Below, piece after piece: positions 1-6,366 of a DNA stretch of 7,280 bases; the stretch's first letter is position 1; the number at the start of each line of letters is the position of its first letter. A model generated the notes under the pieces. That model saw only the letters and a list, made by a program, of their open reading frames with translations. It did no database searches and was not told the DNA's origin. Source of the DNA: Bacteroidota bacterium (lineage in GTDB: Bacteria > Bacteroidota > Bacteroidia > Bacteroidales > Marinifilaceae); the NCBI GenBank assembly GCA_023400335.1, contig JAEXFF010000234.1, forward strand, positions 1-7,280. The letters are read 5' to 3'. Both the position numbers and the translations under genes were made by a program.

Positions 1-49
1 ATCTTTAACAGGAAAGTAATTCATTTAAAAATAAAGTTTAAAAGAAAAA

Positions 50-450
50 ATGAAAGGCAGATCATTGCTGGTTTTTGCCATTATGACAATGGAAATTCTG
101 GTATCTGCTTGTGGTATAATGCCGCAGGAAAGTATCAAGGTTGCTAAAGCGGCCCTAGAAAACGCTAAAAATGCTCAGGCTGATATTTACATGGCTTATG
201 AGTATAAAGCTTTCGAAGATTCTTTGAATGTTATGATGCAGAAAATTGAAGCTGAAAATTCAAAAATGATGAAAAATTATGGGGATTTAAAGCTGCAATT
301 AGAGGAACTGCGGTTCGTGCGGAAAAGATAACTGCTGTTCTTCCGCTCAGGAAAGAAATTGTAAAAACGGAAGCGCAGGCGATGGCGGATGCTGTAAAAG
401 ACAATCTGTCGGTCACCCGGGCTTTGTCATCTCGGGGCAGATTGTGCTGA
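50..450 (+). pseudogene. Frameshifted small lipoprotein gene, probably a remnant
   Basis: The first frame (50-331, 93 residues) opens with a lipoprotein signal: basic n-region (K2, R4), hydrophobic core and a lipobox L17-V-S-A-C21. The mature part is rich in Ala, Lys and Glu and looks helical or coiled coil. The frame ends at 331 with an atypical tail. From about 289 another frame gives a smooth continuation (KAAIRGTAVRAEKITA, then KTEAQAMADAVKDNL) and stops at 448-450. One added A near 287-291 would join the two parts into about 133 residues, so a one-base deletion in a short A run is the simplest reading. The style resembles short helical Bacteroidales lipoproteins that I recall as longer, so the C-terminus may also be lost. 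I cannot assign a function. A sequencing error, or a genuine 93-residue gene, remain possible. The start at 50 is supported by the signal peptide and the A-rich stretch before it. Confidence 0.6.
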
Positions 451-467
451 TTTTATAACACTTTTAT

Positions 468-475
468 TATCTTTG
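468..475 (+). promoter_or_regulatory. Possible Bacteroides-type -7 box for the 134-residue membrane protein gene
   Basis: TATCTTTG matches the Bacteroides -7 consensus TAnnTTTG. It lies just after the last stop of the broken lipoprotein gene (450) and 19 bases before the ATG at 495. I see no convincing TTTG -33 box at the usual spacing of about 20 bases; the region there is T-rich (451-456). The 5' leader would be very short. The match is short enough to arise by chance in AT-rich DNA. Confidence 0.35.
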
Positions 476-494
476 TGGCCGTTAATCAGCTATT

Positions 495-899
495 ATGAAT
501 TGGGATATTTATATATTTATTGCGTTTTGTGTGTTTATGCTCATGGTCGGGATGCGAATCCGGCAGCGATGGAACAACCGGAATAAAACTCCGGAAAGAA
601 AGGTTAATAAAAACCAGCGTCCTAAAATGGCAGCTTCGGGCGAACCTCCGGAGGTGAAGGCGCGGCGTATCCGCCGGGAAAAACGGGTTCGTTTTTTTAC
701 CATTGCCCAGTTATTTGTTTTATTTGCCTTAATGGTCTATATGGCTCCTTCTTTGGTACGGGATCTCATGCTTCCTCAGGGAATGGATGTGCCTAACTTT
801 TTTTTACGTTGTTTGATTTTTGTATTCACAATTTACATATTTATTTTAGGCTATTGGAAAGCTTTTAAGCGGAAAAAGAAGGAAGAACGGGAAGAATAA
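495..899 (+). CDS. Basic three-helix membrane protein of unknown function
   Basis: This 134-residue protein has hydrophobic segments at about 5-20, 67-85 and 102-121. Residues 21-66 form a strongly basic, Pro-containing loop (RIRQRW, KARRIRREKR), and the C-terminus ends in a Lys/Arg/Glu tail (KAFKRKKKEEREE). By the positive-inside rule the N-terminus faces the periplasm and both the loop and the tail face the cytoplasm. I do not recognise a family, and no catalytic or metal-binding motif is visible. The ATG at 495 is the natural start because the first helix begins almost at once. The gene stands alone: a broken gene lies upstream and a strong terminator directly downstream separates it from the bat operon, so shared function with that operon cannot be inferred. 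The regular membrane pattern and clean ends argue for a real gene. Confidence 0.82.
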   Translation: MNWDIYIFIAFCVFMLMVGMRIRQRWNNRNKTPERKVNKNQRPKMAASGEPPEVKARRIRREKRVRFFTIAQLFVLFALMVYMAPSLVRDLMLPQGMDVPNFFLRCLIFVFTIYIFILGYWKAFKRKKKEEREE

Positions 900-911
900 C
901 GGAAAATCTTG

Positions 912-943
912 AATCAGAGGTAAGTTTGCCTCTGATTTTTTTT
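912..943 (+). terminator. Rho-independent terminator
   Basis: A perfect 9-bp stem (AATCAGAGG at 912-920, CCTCTGATT at 929-937) encloses an 8-base loop and runs directly into eight T residues (936-943). It lies 12 bases after the stop codon of the membrane protein gene and ends that transcription unit before the bat operon promoter region. No matching A run precedes the stem, so it should act mainly on + strand transcription. Confidence 0.9.
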
Positions 944-987
944 ACAAAAATCTAAACGAAGGCTTAACTTTTTTTAACTGCAATGAA

Positions 988-1019
988 TTTAACATTTGCT
1001 TTAAATATAAGTAATTTTG
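988..1019 (+). promoter_or_regulatory. Probable promoter of the bat operon
   Basis: TAATTTTG at 1012-1019 is a full match to the Bacteroides -7 box TAnnTTTG. Exactly 20 bases upstream, TTTA at 988-991 matches three of four bases of the -33 box TTTG. A perfect TTTG at 995-998 is only 13 bases away, which is too close. Transcription would start near 1023-1028, giving a leader of about 75 bases before moxR. The position between a strong terminator and the first operon gene fits. No operator or riboswitch fold is evident. Confidence 0.55.
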
Positions 1020-1034
1020 ATAGCGAAATAAAAT

Positions 1035-1060
1035 GGGGAGGGGGAGAAGGGAAAAAGAAA
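1035..1060 (+). other. G-rich purine tract in the operon leader
   Basis: Twenty-six consecutive purines include runs of four (1035-1038), five (1040-1044) and three (1049-1051) G residues. The surrounding leader is strongly AT-rich. If transcription starts at the proposed promoter, the tract lies in the 5' leader about 40-65 bases before the moxR start, too far away to be a ribosome binding site. Only three runs of three or more G are present, so a stable three-layer quadruplex in one strand is not expected; a two-layer form is possible. Function is unknown. Confidence 0.5.
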
Positions 1061-1099
1061 TCGGAATTGTAGGTTTATAATTAATAATAAAAATAATTT

Positions 1100-2095
1100 A
1101 TGATGAATACTGTTGATATTAAAGCGTTGAATGATCGTATACAGCAGGAAAGTTCGTTCGTGGACATGATCGGTATGGAAATGAACAAGGTGATCGTAGG
1201 CCAGAAACATTTGGTGGAAGGACTTTTGATCGGATTATTGTCGGACGGTCATATTTTGCTGGAAGGGGTTCCGGGCTTAGCAAAGACTTTAGCTATTAAT
1301 ACGTTGGCTACGACTATAGATGCAAAATTCAGCCGTATCCAGTTTACACCCGATCTCTTGCCTGCCGATGTAATCGGGACGATGATTTACTCTCAGAAAC
1401 GGGAAGAATTTGTTGTAAAGCACGGTCCTATTTTTGCAAATTTTATTCTGGCGGATGAAATCAACCGGGCTCCGGCGAAAGTACAGTCCGCTTTATTGGA
1501 AGCAATGCAGGAACGTCAGGTGACTATTGGCGATATGACCTATCCTTTGCCTGAACCTTTCCTTGTAATGGCTACCCAGAACCCGATTGAGCAGGAAGGT
1601 ACTTATCCGCTTCCGGAAGCACAAGTGGACCGTTTTATGCTGAAAGTAGTGATTGACTATCCGAAAAAAGAAGAGGAAAAATTGATTGTACAGCAGAATC
1701 TGGAGAAGAACTTTCCGCAGGCGAACACCATCTTAAAACCCGCTGACATTATCAAGGCCCGTGAAGTGGTAAAAGATGTCTATATGGACGAGAAGATAGA
1801 AAAGTATATTATAGATATTGTATTCGCTACCCGTTCCCCAAAGGATAACGGTCTGGAAAAATTTAAAGATATGATTGCTTATGGAGGTTCCCCACGAGCC
1901 AGTATCAGTCTGGCAAAGGCTTCTAAAGCTTTTGCTTTCATCAAACGCAGGGGATATGTCATTCCGGAAGATGTACGGGCTGTATGTCCGGACGTATTGC
2001 GGCATCGTATTGGTTTGACGTATGAGGCTGAGGCCAATAACATTACAAGCGAGGATATTGTAAACGAAGTGTTGAATACAGTAGAGGTGCCTTAG
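1100..2095 (+). CDS. moxR: MoxR-family AAA+ ATPase, first gene of the bat operon
   Basis: This 331-residue protein matches the usual MoxR length and carries all the core elements: Walker A GVPGLAKT (56-63), Walker B FILADE ending in D119-E120, sensor 1 ATQNP (158-162), the LPEAQVDRF segment (171-179) with a candidate arginine finger at R178, and sensor 2 GGSPRAS (262-268, R266). No signal peptide or membrane helix is present, so it is cytosolic. MoxR ATPases form ring oligomers and act as chaperone-like factors on VWA-domain partners, often for metal insertion or complex assembly. The DUF58, BatA and BatB genes downstream are the obvious partners. Two adjacent ATG codons (1100 and 1103) could start translation; the upstream sequence is A/T-rich with no clear Shine-Dalgarno, as is usual in Bacteroidota. 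All catalytic residues are intact. Confidence 0.96.
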   Translation: MMNTVDIKALNDRIQQESSFVDMIGMEMNKVIVGQKHLVEGLLIGLLSDGHILLEGVPGLAKTLAINTLATTIDAKFSRIQFTPDLLPADVIGTMIYSQKREEFVVKHGPIFANFILADEINRAPAKVQSALLEAMQERQVTIGDMTYPLPEPFLVMATQNPIEQEGTYPLPEAQVDRFMLKVVIDYPKKEEEKLIVQQNLEKNFPQANTILKPADIIKAREVVKDVYMDEKIEKYIIDIVFATRSPKDNGLEKFKDMIAYGGSPRASISLAKASKAFAFIKRRGYVIPEDVRAVCPDVLRHRIGLTYEAEANNITSEDIVNEVLNTVEVP

Positions 2096-2107
2096 CAGAA
2101 AAAGGGC

Positions 2108-2153
2108 GGAAGGCAGAGAAGCTTTCCTATACGGAATTTTTCAACTTGTTGAA
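2108..2153 (+). other. Two short hairpins between moxR and the DUF58 gene
   Basis: GGAAGGC (2108-2114) can pair with GCTTTCC (2121-2127) with one G-U pair and a 6-base loop. A second dyad, TTCAAC (2140-2145) with GTTGAA (2148-2153), follows. Neither ends in a T run typical of a terminator, though a short T stretch (2136-2141) lies between them. The gap has no other content. They may be mRNA processing or stability elements, or chance. Confidence 0.3.
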
Positions 2154-2169
2154 CCTTTCGGTTTGGAAT

Positions 2170-3039
2170 ATGGAAACATCAGAATTATTAAAGCGAGTCA
2201 GGAAGATTGAGATCAAAACCCGGGGATTGTCCAGTAATATTTTTGCAGGAGAATATCATTCGGCTTTTAAAGGGAGAGGTATGACCTTTAGTGAAGTGCG
2301 GGAATACCAGTATGGGGATGATATCCGGAATATTGACTGGAACGTGACGGCACGTCACAACCGGCCTTATGTAAAGGTATTCGAAGAAGAAAGAGAGTTG
2401 ACGGTAATGTTGCTGATCGATGTGAGCGGGTCCCGGAATTTCGGGACCGTGTCCAAGCTGAAGAAAAACCAGATCACTGAAATTGCAGCAGTGATTGCTT
2501 TTTCAGCTATCCAGAATAATGATAAAATCGGTGTGATCTTTTTTTCCGATAAGATTGAAAAATTTATTCCTCCTAAAAAAGGGCGTACTCATATCCTGCA
2601 CATTATCCGGGAACTGATTGATTTCTATCCGGAGGACAGACAGACCAATATCGCAGCTGCTTTGGAATACCTGACGAATTCGATTAAAAAACGTTGTACT
2701 TGTTTTGTATTGTCGGATTTCATTGATTCTCACAATTTCGAACATGCTCTTTCTATCGCTAACCGCAAGCACGATGTAGTAGCGTTAAGGGTATACGATA
2801 GGAGGGAGAATGAATTGCCGGCTGTCGGGTTGATGTATCTGAAAGACGCAGAGACCGGAGAAACGATGTGGGTAGATACTTCCGATAAAGCTTTACGGGA
2901 ACATTACCGTAAATTTGCCTGGGAAGAAGAACAGCGGCTGATTAATTCTTTCAAACGTTCGGGGGTAGATGTAGCGAATATCCGTTCGGATGAAGATTAT
3001 GTGAGAGCATTGATAACATTGTTTAAGAAAAGAGCTTAG
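2170..3039 (+). CDS. DUF58 protein with VWA-like fold
   Basis: The ATG at 2170 gives 289 residues starting METSELLKRVRKIEIKTRGL, the usual beginning of this family in Bacteroidota. An in-frame TTG at 2146 would add eight unconvincing residues and lies within a small dyad. The family signature is clear: the FKGRGMTFSEVREY region (33-46), then GDDIRNIDWNVTAR (49-62) and PYVKVFEEERE (66-76). A MIDAS-type motif D84-V-S-G-S88 follows, with T159 and D183 as candidate further ligands, so metal binding looks intact. No signal peptide or membrane helix is visible, so this is a soluble cytosolic version. DUF58 proteins are regularly encoded beside MoxR ATPases and are presumed to work with them; a defined reaction is not established. 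The stop codon overlaps the first base of a hairpin described separately. Confidence 0.93.
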   Translation: METSELLKRVRKIEIKTRGLSSNIFAGEYHSAFKGRGMTFSEVREYQYGDDIRNIDWNVTARHNRPYVKVFEEERELTVMLLIDVSGSRNFGTVSKLKKNQITEIAAVIAFSAIQNNDKIGVIFFSDKIEKFIPPKKGRTHILHIIRELIDFYPEDRQTNIAAALEYLTNSIKKRCTCFVLSDFIDSHNFEHALSIANRKHDVVALRVYDRRENELPAVGLMYLKDAETGETMWVDTSDKALREHYRKFAWEEEQRLINSFKRSGVDVANIRSDEDYVRALITLFKKRA

Positions 3040-3094
3040 AAGACAGAAGGCTTGTCTTCCGGGAAAAGAACTTTTCCGAAAGGCAAAAGCTTTT
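3039..3094 (+). other. Tandem dyad symmetries after the DUF58 gene
   Basis: Three inverted repeats lie back to back in the 71-base gap. GAAGACA (3039-3045) pairs with TGTCTTC (3053-3059) around a 7-base loop. GGAAAAG (3062-3068) and CTTTTCC (3071-3077) are separated by two bases. AAAAGCTTTT (3085-3094) is a perfect 10-base palindrome. The last T run is short and interrupted, so a strong terminator is unlikely, and the next gene clearly belongs to the same operon. Partial attenuation, RNA processing or stability are possible roles. Confidence 0.45.
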
Positions 3095-3110
3095 AGATAA
3101 ATTAAGGGAT

Positions 3111-4112
3111 ATGAGATTGAAATTACTGATATTTATAATCTCCCTGATTGCGGGAGCCGGTTTGGTAAAAGGCCAGAATCTCGAATACGGGGTGGGGGTG
3201 GATACCAATTATATGCTGATCGGTGATCAGCAGCACCTTACTTTCAGGGTAAAGAGTGCCACACCTGTCCGGATTGTCTTTCCGCAATTAAAAGATACGG
3301 TCACAGCAGGAGTCGAGATCATCTCAGGACCTGTAAGAGATTCCCTGAAAGAAAAAGACGGGAAATGGCTGATTGAAGAGAAGTATGTCATAACGGCTTT
3401 CGATACGGGGGTATATGTGATCCCTTCCCTCCCCATTACTGTAGAGGACGAAAATTACAATAATGTGCTTCGGACAGATCCGATTGCTTTTATTGTTAAT
3501 ACCTATAAAATAGATGAACAGCAGGGAATTAACGATATCGTGTCCCCTTATCCGATGCCTGTTACTTTTTTAGAAGTATTGCCTTCGGTTTTATTGGTAC
3601 TGTTGGGGTTGGTTGTGTTGGCTCTGATCCTTTGGCTGATCGTTCGCCGGAGAAAAGAAAAGCCTTTGTTCCGGCGGGAAGAGCCTGTTATTCCTCCCTA
3701 TGTGAAAGCAATTCAGGCGTTGGACGGGTTGAAAACTGAAAAATTGTGGCAGAGCGGAAAAGTGAAAGAGTATTATACCCGCTTGACCGATACCGTACGG
3801 GAGTATCTGGATGGGGAGCTGGGAATAGGAGCAATGGAACAGACTTCTCCGGAAACTTTGATGGCGTTGAAGGATTGTGCCCGGGTCAATGCTGAGGACC
3901 GGGAAAAACTGGCGGACTTGCTTCAGACGGCCGATTTTGTAAAATTTGCCAAGGCGACTCCCCTGCCGGATGAGAATACCCGGAACTTGAATATCGCTTA
4001 TGAATTTATCCAGCACACCAATCAGAATGTGAAGGAACTGCAGCAGAAGGAAGAGTTGCAACAACTGGAGGAATTGGAGGAAGAGCAGCAGGAGACAATA
4101 GGTACTCTTTAA
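3111..4112 (+). CDS. BatD/DUF4381-like single-pass membrane protein of the bat operon
   Basis: This 333-residue protein has an N-terminal signal peptide (1-21, cleavage near GLVKG-Q), a beta-rich periplasmic domain (about 22-151), one transmembrane helix (about 152-178) followed by a stop-transfer cluster RRRKEK, and a helical cytosolic domain (about 190-303). The cytosolic part contains YYTRLTDTVREYL (221-233) and TADFVKFAK (273-281), segments I associate with the homologues encoded between DUF58 and BatA in Bacteroidota. The last 25 residues are a Gln/Glu-rich, probably coiled-coil tail. The layout resembles BatD and DUF4381 proteins, which accompany MoxR/VWA clusters. It could link cytosolic MoxR and DUF58 to the periplasmic Bat proteins, but this is inference from topology. 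No enzyme motif is visible. The ATG at 3111 is chosen because the signal peptide starts there, preceded by AAGGG. Confidence 0.85.
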   Translation: MRLKLLIFIISLIAGAGLVKGQNLEYGVGVDTNYMLIGDQQHLTFRVKSATPVRIVFPQLKDTVTAGVEIISGPVRDSLKEKDGKWLIEEKYVITAFDTGVYVIPSLPITVEDENYNNVLRTDPIAFIVNTYKIDEQQGINDIVSPYPMPVTFLEVLPSVLLVLLGLVVLALILWLIVRRRKEKPLFRREEPVIPPYVKAIQALDGLKTEKLWQSGKVKEYYTRLTDTVREYLDGELGIGAMEQTSPETLMALKDCARVNAEDREKLADLLQTADFVKFAKATPLPDENTRNLNIAYEFIQHTNQNVKELQQKEELQQLEELEEEQQETIGTL

Positions 4113-4162
4113 GGAATTGGAAAAACGGATTTAGAAATGAGATTGTCTTAAAAAATCGAATT

Positions 4163-5155
4163 ATGTTTGGATTTGAATTTGCCAACCCGAAATATTTTTG
4201 GCTACTGGTATTGTTGATACCGGTGATTTTGTGGTATGTTTTTAAAGAGAAACAATCGCATGCGGACTTACAGTTCTCTTCTTTACGTGCTTTCCGGGGA
4301 ATCCGGCATGCAGGAAGAGTGTGGTTACGCCATTTGCTTTTTGCCTGCAAGGTATTGGCGATTGTATTTTTAATTATAGCATTAGCCCGTCCGCAGTCGA
4401 GTAACAGTTGGCAGACCTATTCCAGTGAAGGGATTGATATTGTATTGGGTTTGGATATTTCTACCAGTATGCTGGCCCGGGATTTTACGCCCGACCGTTT
4501 GGAGGCGGCCAAAGAAGTGGCCACTAAATTTATTCTGGAACGTCCCCAGGACCGGATTGGTTTGGTCGTATTTGCCGGAGAAAGCTTTACGCAATGTCCC
4601 TTGACTACGGATCAGGCTGTTTTAGTCAACCTGTTGCGGGAGGTGCAGAGCGGAATGATAGAAGACGGAACGGCTATCGGATTGGGATTGGCAAATGCCG
4701 TTAACCGCCTGAAAGACAGTCCGGCAAAATCAAAAGTGGTTATTCTGCTTACTGACGGAGTAAACAACCGGGGGAGCATCGCGCCGGTGACGGCTGCCGA
4801 ATTGGCTAAAACTTATGGAATACGGGTGTATACGATTGGAGTCGGGACCTATGGAGAAGCTCCTTACCCGGTGCAGACTCCTTTCGGTACCCAATTGCAG
4901 AATATCCCCGTAGAGATTGATGAAGCGGTGCTGAAACAGATTGCCAGCGTAACGGGAGGACAATATTTCCGGGCTACGGATAATGATAAGTTACAACAGA
5001 TATACAATGAAATCGACCAGCTGGAAAAGAGTAAAGTGGAAGTAAAGCATTTCAGTAAACGGGAAGAACAATATTTCTGGTTCGGTTTAGTCGGAATGTT
5101 ATTACTGCTGTCGGAAGCCTTATTGAGGTATACTTTGCTGAGAAAGATTCCTTAA
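4163..5155 (+). CDS. batA: BatA, VWA-domain membrane protein
   Basis: The 330 residues are arranged as TM helix (about 11-27), basic loop (28-56), TM helix (57-77), VWA domain (about 90-285) and a C-terminal TM helix (304-324). The MIDAS is complete: D98-I-S-T-S102, T170 in DGTAIG, and D198 in LLTDG. FANPKYFWLL near the start and ALARPQ after the second helix are typical of BatA/BatB. The Arg/Lys-rich loop between helices 1 and 2 (R42, R45, R48, R52, R56) suggests that this loop is cytoplasmic and that the VWA domain is periplasmic. BatA belongs to the aerotolerance operon first described in Bacteroides fragilis and probably pairs with BatB; its ligand is not known. It is named BatA rather than BatB by position and by similarity. 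It starts 50 bases after the preceding stop, with no visible internal terminator. Confidence 0.93.
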   Translation: MFGFEFANPKYFWLLVLLIPVILWYVFKEKQSHADLQFSSLRAFRGIRHAGRVWLRHLLFACKVLAIVFLIIALARPQSSNSWQTYSSEGIDIVLGLDISTSMLARDFTPDRLEAAKEVATKFILERPQDRIGLVVFAGESFTQCPLTTDQAVLVNLLREVQSGMIEDGTAIGLGLANAVNRLKDSPAKSKVVILLTDGVNNRGSIAPVTAAELAKTYGIRVYTIGVGTYGEAPYPVQTPFGTQLQNIPVEIDEAVLKQIASVTGGQYFRATDNDKLQQIYNEIDQLEKSKVEVKHFSKREEQYFWFGLVGMLLLLSEALLRYTLLRKIP

Positions 5156-5192
5156 AGGTAATTTGAGTGAAAATTGGATGAGATAGAAAAAT

Positions 5193-5208
5193 GACTTTGG
5201 AAAAAGTC
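5193..5208 (+). other. Small hairpin with GGAA tetraloop between batA and batB
   Basis: GACTTT (5193-5198) pairs perfectly with AAAGTC (5203-5208) around GGAA, a loop of the stable GNRA class. No T run follows, so it is not a terminator. It sits mid-way in the 93-base gap, the longest in the operon, which otherwise holds only an A-rich stretch before batB. Six base pairs may be chance. Confidence 0.3.
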
Positions 5209-5248
5209 GGAAAAACAGAACGTTGCAGAGCAATAAAAAAAAGAGATT

Positions 5249-6295
5249 ATGTTTAGATTTGCACATCCGGAATTATTATATCTTTTGCTTGTCATCCCTT
5301 TATTGATTGTATTTTACGTGGTGATGAGAAGCCGGAAAAAGAAGGCGATTGCTGAATTCGGAAATCCTGAATTATTGGCTCCTCTGATGCCTTTGCTTTC
5401 ATTCAGGCGGGGAGCCTGGAAATTTACAATGATTTTGCTGGCTTTGCTTTTTGTAATTGTAGGAGTAGCTGGTCCGCAGTTCGGTTCCAAATTGCAGCAG
5501 GTGAAAAAGAAAGGGGTGGAGCTGATGCTTGTCCTGGATGTTTCCAATTCCATGATGGCGCAGGATATTAAACCCAGTCGTCTGGAAAAAGCCAAGCTGG
5601 CTATTTCCCGGATGATCGAAAAATTGTCTGACGACAAGGTCGGATTGATCGTATTTGCCGGAGATGCCTATGTGCAATTACCCATTACAACGGATTATTC
5701 TTCTGCCCGCTTATTTTTATCCGGTATCAATACGGATATCGTGCCTGTACAAGGGACTGCTATCGGGACTGCTATCGATTTGGCTGCCAAATCTTTTACT
5801 CCGGAGACCCAGACCTCCAAAGCAATCATTGTCATTACCGACGGGGAAAATCATCAGGACGATGCTGTAGCTGCCGCGAAAGAGGCCCGCAAAAAGGGAA
5901 TATACGTACATACGATCGGAATGGGGCTGGAACAGGGAGCACCTATCCCCCAAAAGGGCAATCCGGGACAGTTTATGAAAGACGGACAGGGAAATGTCGT
6001 GGTATCTAAACTGGATGAGGAGACTTTGAGAAAGATAGCAAAGGCAGGAGAAGGATTGTATGTAAGGGCCAGTAATACAGATGTGGGGTTGAACACCCTT
6101 TTGGAGGAAGTGAACCGCATGGAAAAAACGATACTGGAAGAACGGGTGTATAGTGATTATGCTGAAAAATATCAATATTTCTTATTGATCGGTTTATTTT
6201 TTGTCTTTGTCGAATTTATGATTTTAGGCAGAAAGAACCGGCACTTCATGAAAATTCATATTTTCAATCCGGAACAAAAGAAAAAAGATATGTAA
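5249..6295 (+). CDS. batB: BatB, VWA-domain membrane protein
   Basis: This 348-residue paralogue of BatA has the same plan: TM helices at about 8-26 and 57-75, a VWA domain (about 89-290) and a C-terminal TM helix (309-327). The MIDAS is intact with D97-V-S-N-S101, T170 in QGTAIG and D198 in ITDGEN, almost the same positions as in BatA, which supports an old tandem duplication. The loop between the first helices is strongly basic (RSRKKK, FRRGAWK), again placing the VWA domain in the periplasm. Residues 328-348 form a basic cytosolic tail absent from BatA. BatB probably forms a complex with BatA and BatC, which is inferred from the conserved gene order and from what is known of MoxR/VWA systems. 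The ATG at 5249 follows an A-rich stretch (AATAAAAAAAAGAG), and MFRFAHPELL is the typical BatB start. Confidence 0.93.
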   Translation: MFRFAHPELLYLLLVIPLLIVFYVVMRSRKKKAIAEFGNPELLAPLMPLLSFRRGAWKFTMILLALLFVIVGVAGPQFGSKLQQVKKKGVELMLVLDVSNSMMAQDIKPSRLEKAKLAISRMIEKLSDDKVGLIVFAGDAYVQLPITTDYSSARLFLSGINTDIVPVQGTAIGTAIDLAAKSFTPETQTSKAIIVITDGENHQDDAVAAAKEARKKGIYVHTIGMGLEQGAPIPQKGNPGQFMKDGQGNVVVSKLDEETLRKIAKAGEGLYVRASNTDVGLNTLLEEVNRMEKTILEERVYSDYAEKYQYFLLIGLFFVFVEFMILGRKNRHFMKIHIFNPEQKKKDM

Positions 6296-6366
6296 AGAAA
6301 AAGAATATGTAATGGTGCAGAGAATTGTGAATTGTTGATGTTGTTTTGGATTTAGATTTAGTTCGT

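Noticed and set aside
995..1019. Promoter using the perfect TTTG at 995-998 as the -33 box
   Set aside because: Its spacing to the -7 box is only 13 bases; the 20-base spacing from TTTA at 988-991 fits the known Bacteroides arrangement better.
2146..2169. Eight-residue N-terminal extension of the DUF58 protein from a TTG codon
   Set aside because: The family start METSELLKRVRKIEIK begins at the ATG at 2170; the extension has no support and sits in a small dyad.
3062..3094. Intrinsic terminator after the DUF58 gene
   Set aside because: The dyads are not followed by a sustained T run, and the next gene belongs to the same conserved operon.
3591..4064. Reverse-strand open frame of 157 residues
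   Set aside because: It lies wholly antisense to the 3111-4112 gene, whose signal peptide, TM helix and conserved segments are clear; the reverse product shows no domain.
5717..6175. Reverse-strand open frame of 152 residues
   Set aside because: Antisense to the VWA domain of BatB, with no recognisable features of its own.
6346..6366. Seven-residue extension of BatC from a TTG codon
   Set aside because: It would place acidic residues in front of the signal peptide; three ATG codons at 6367-6375 give a normal one.
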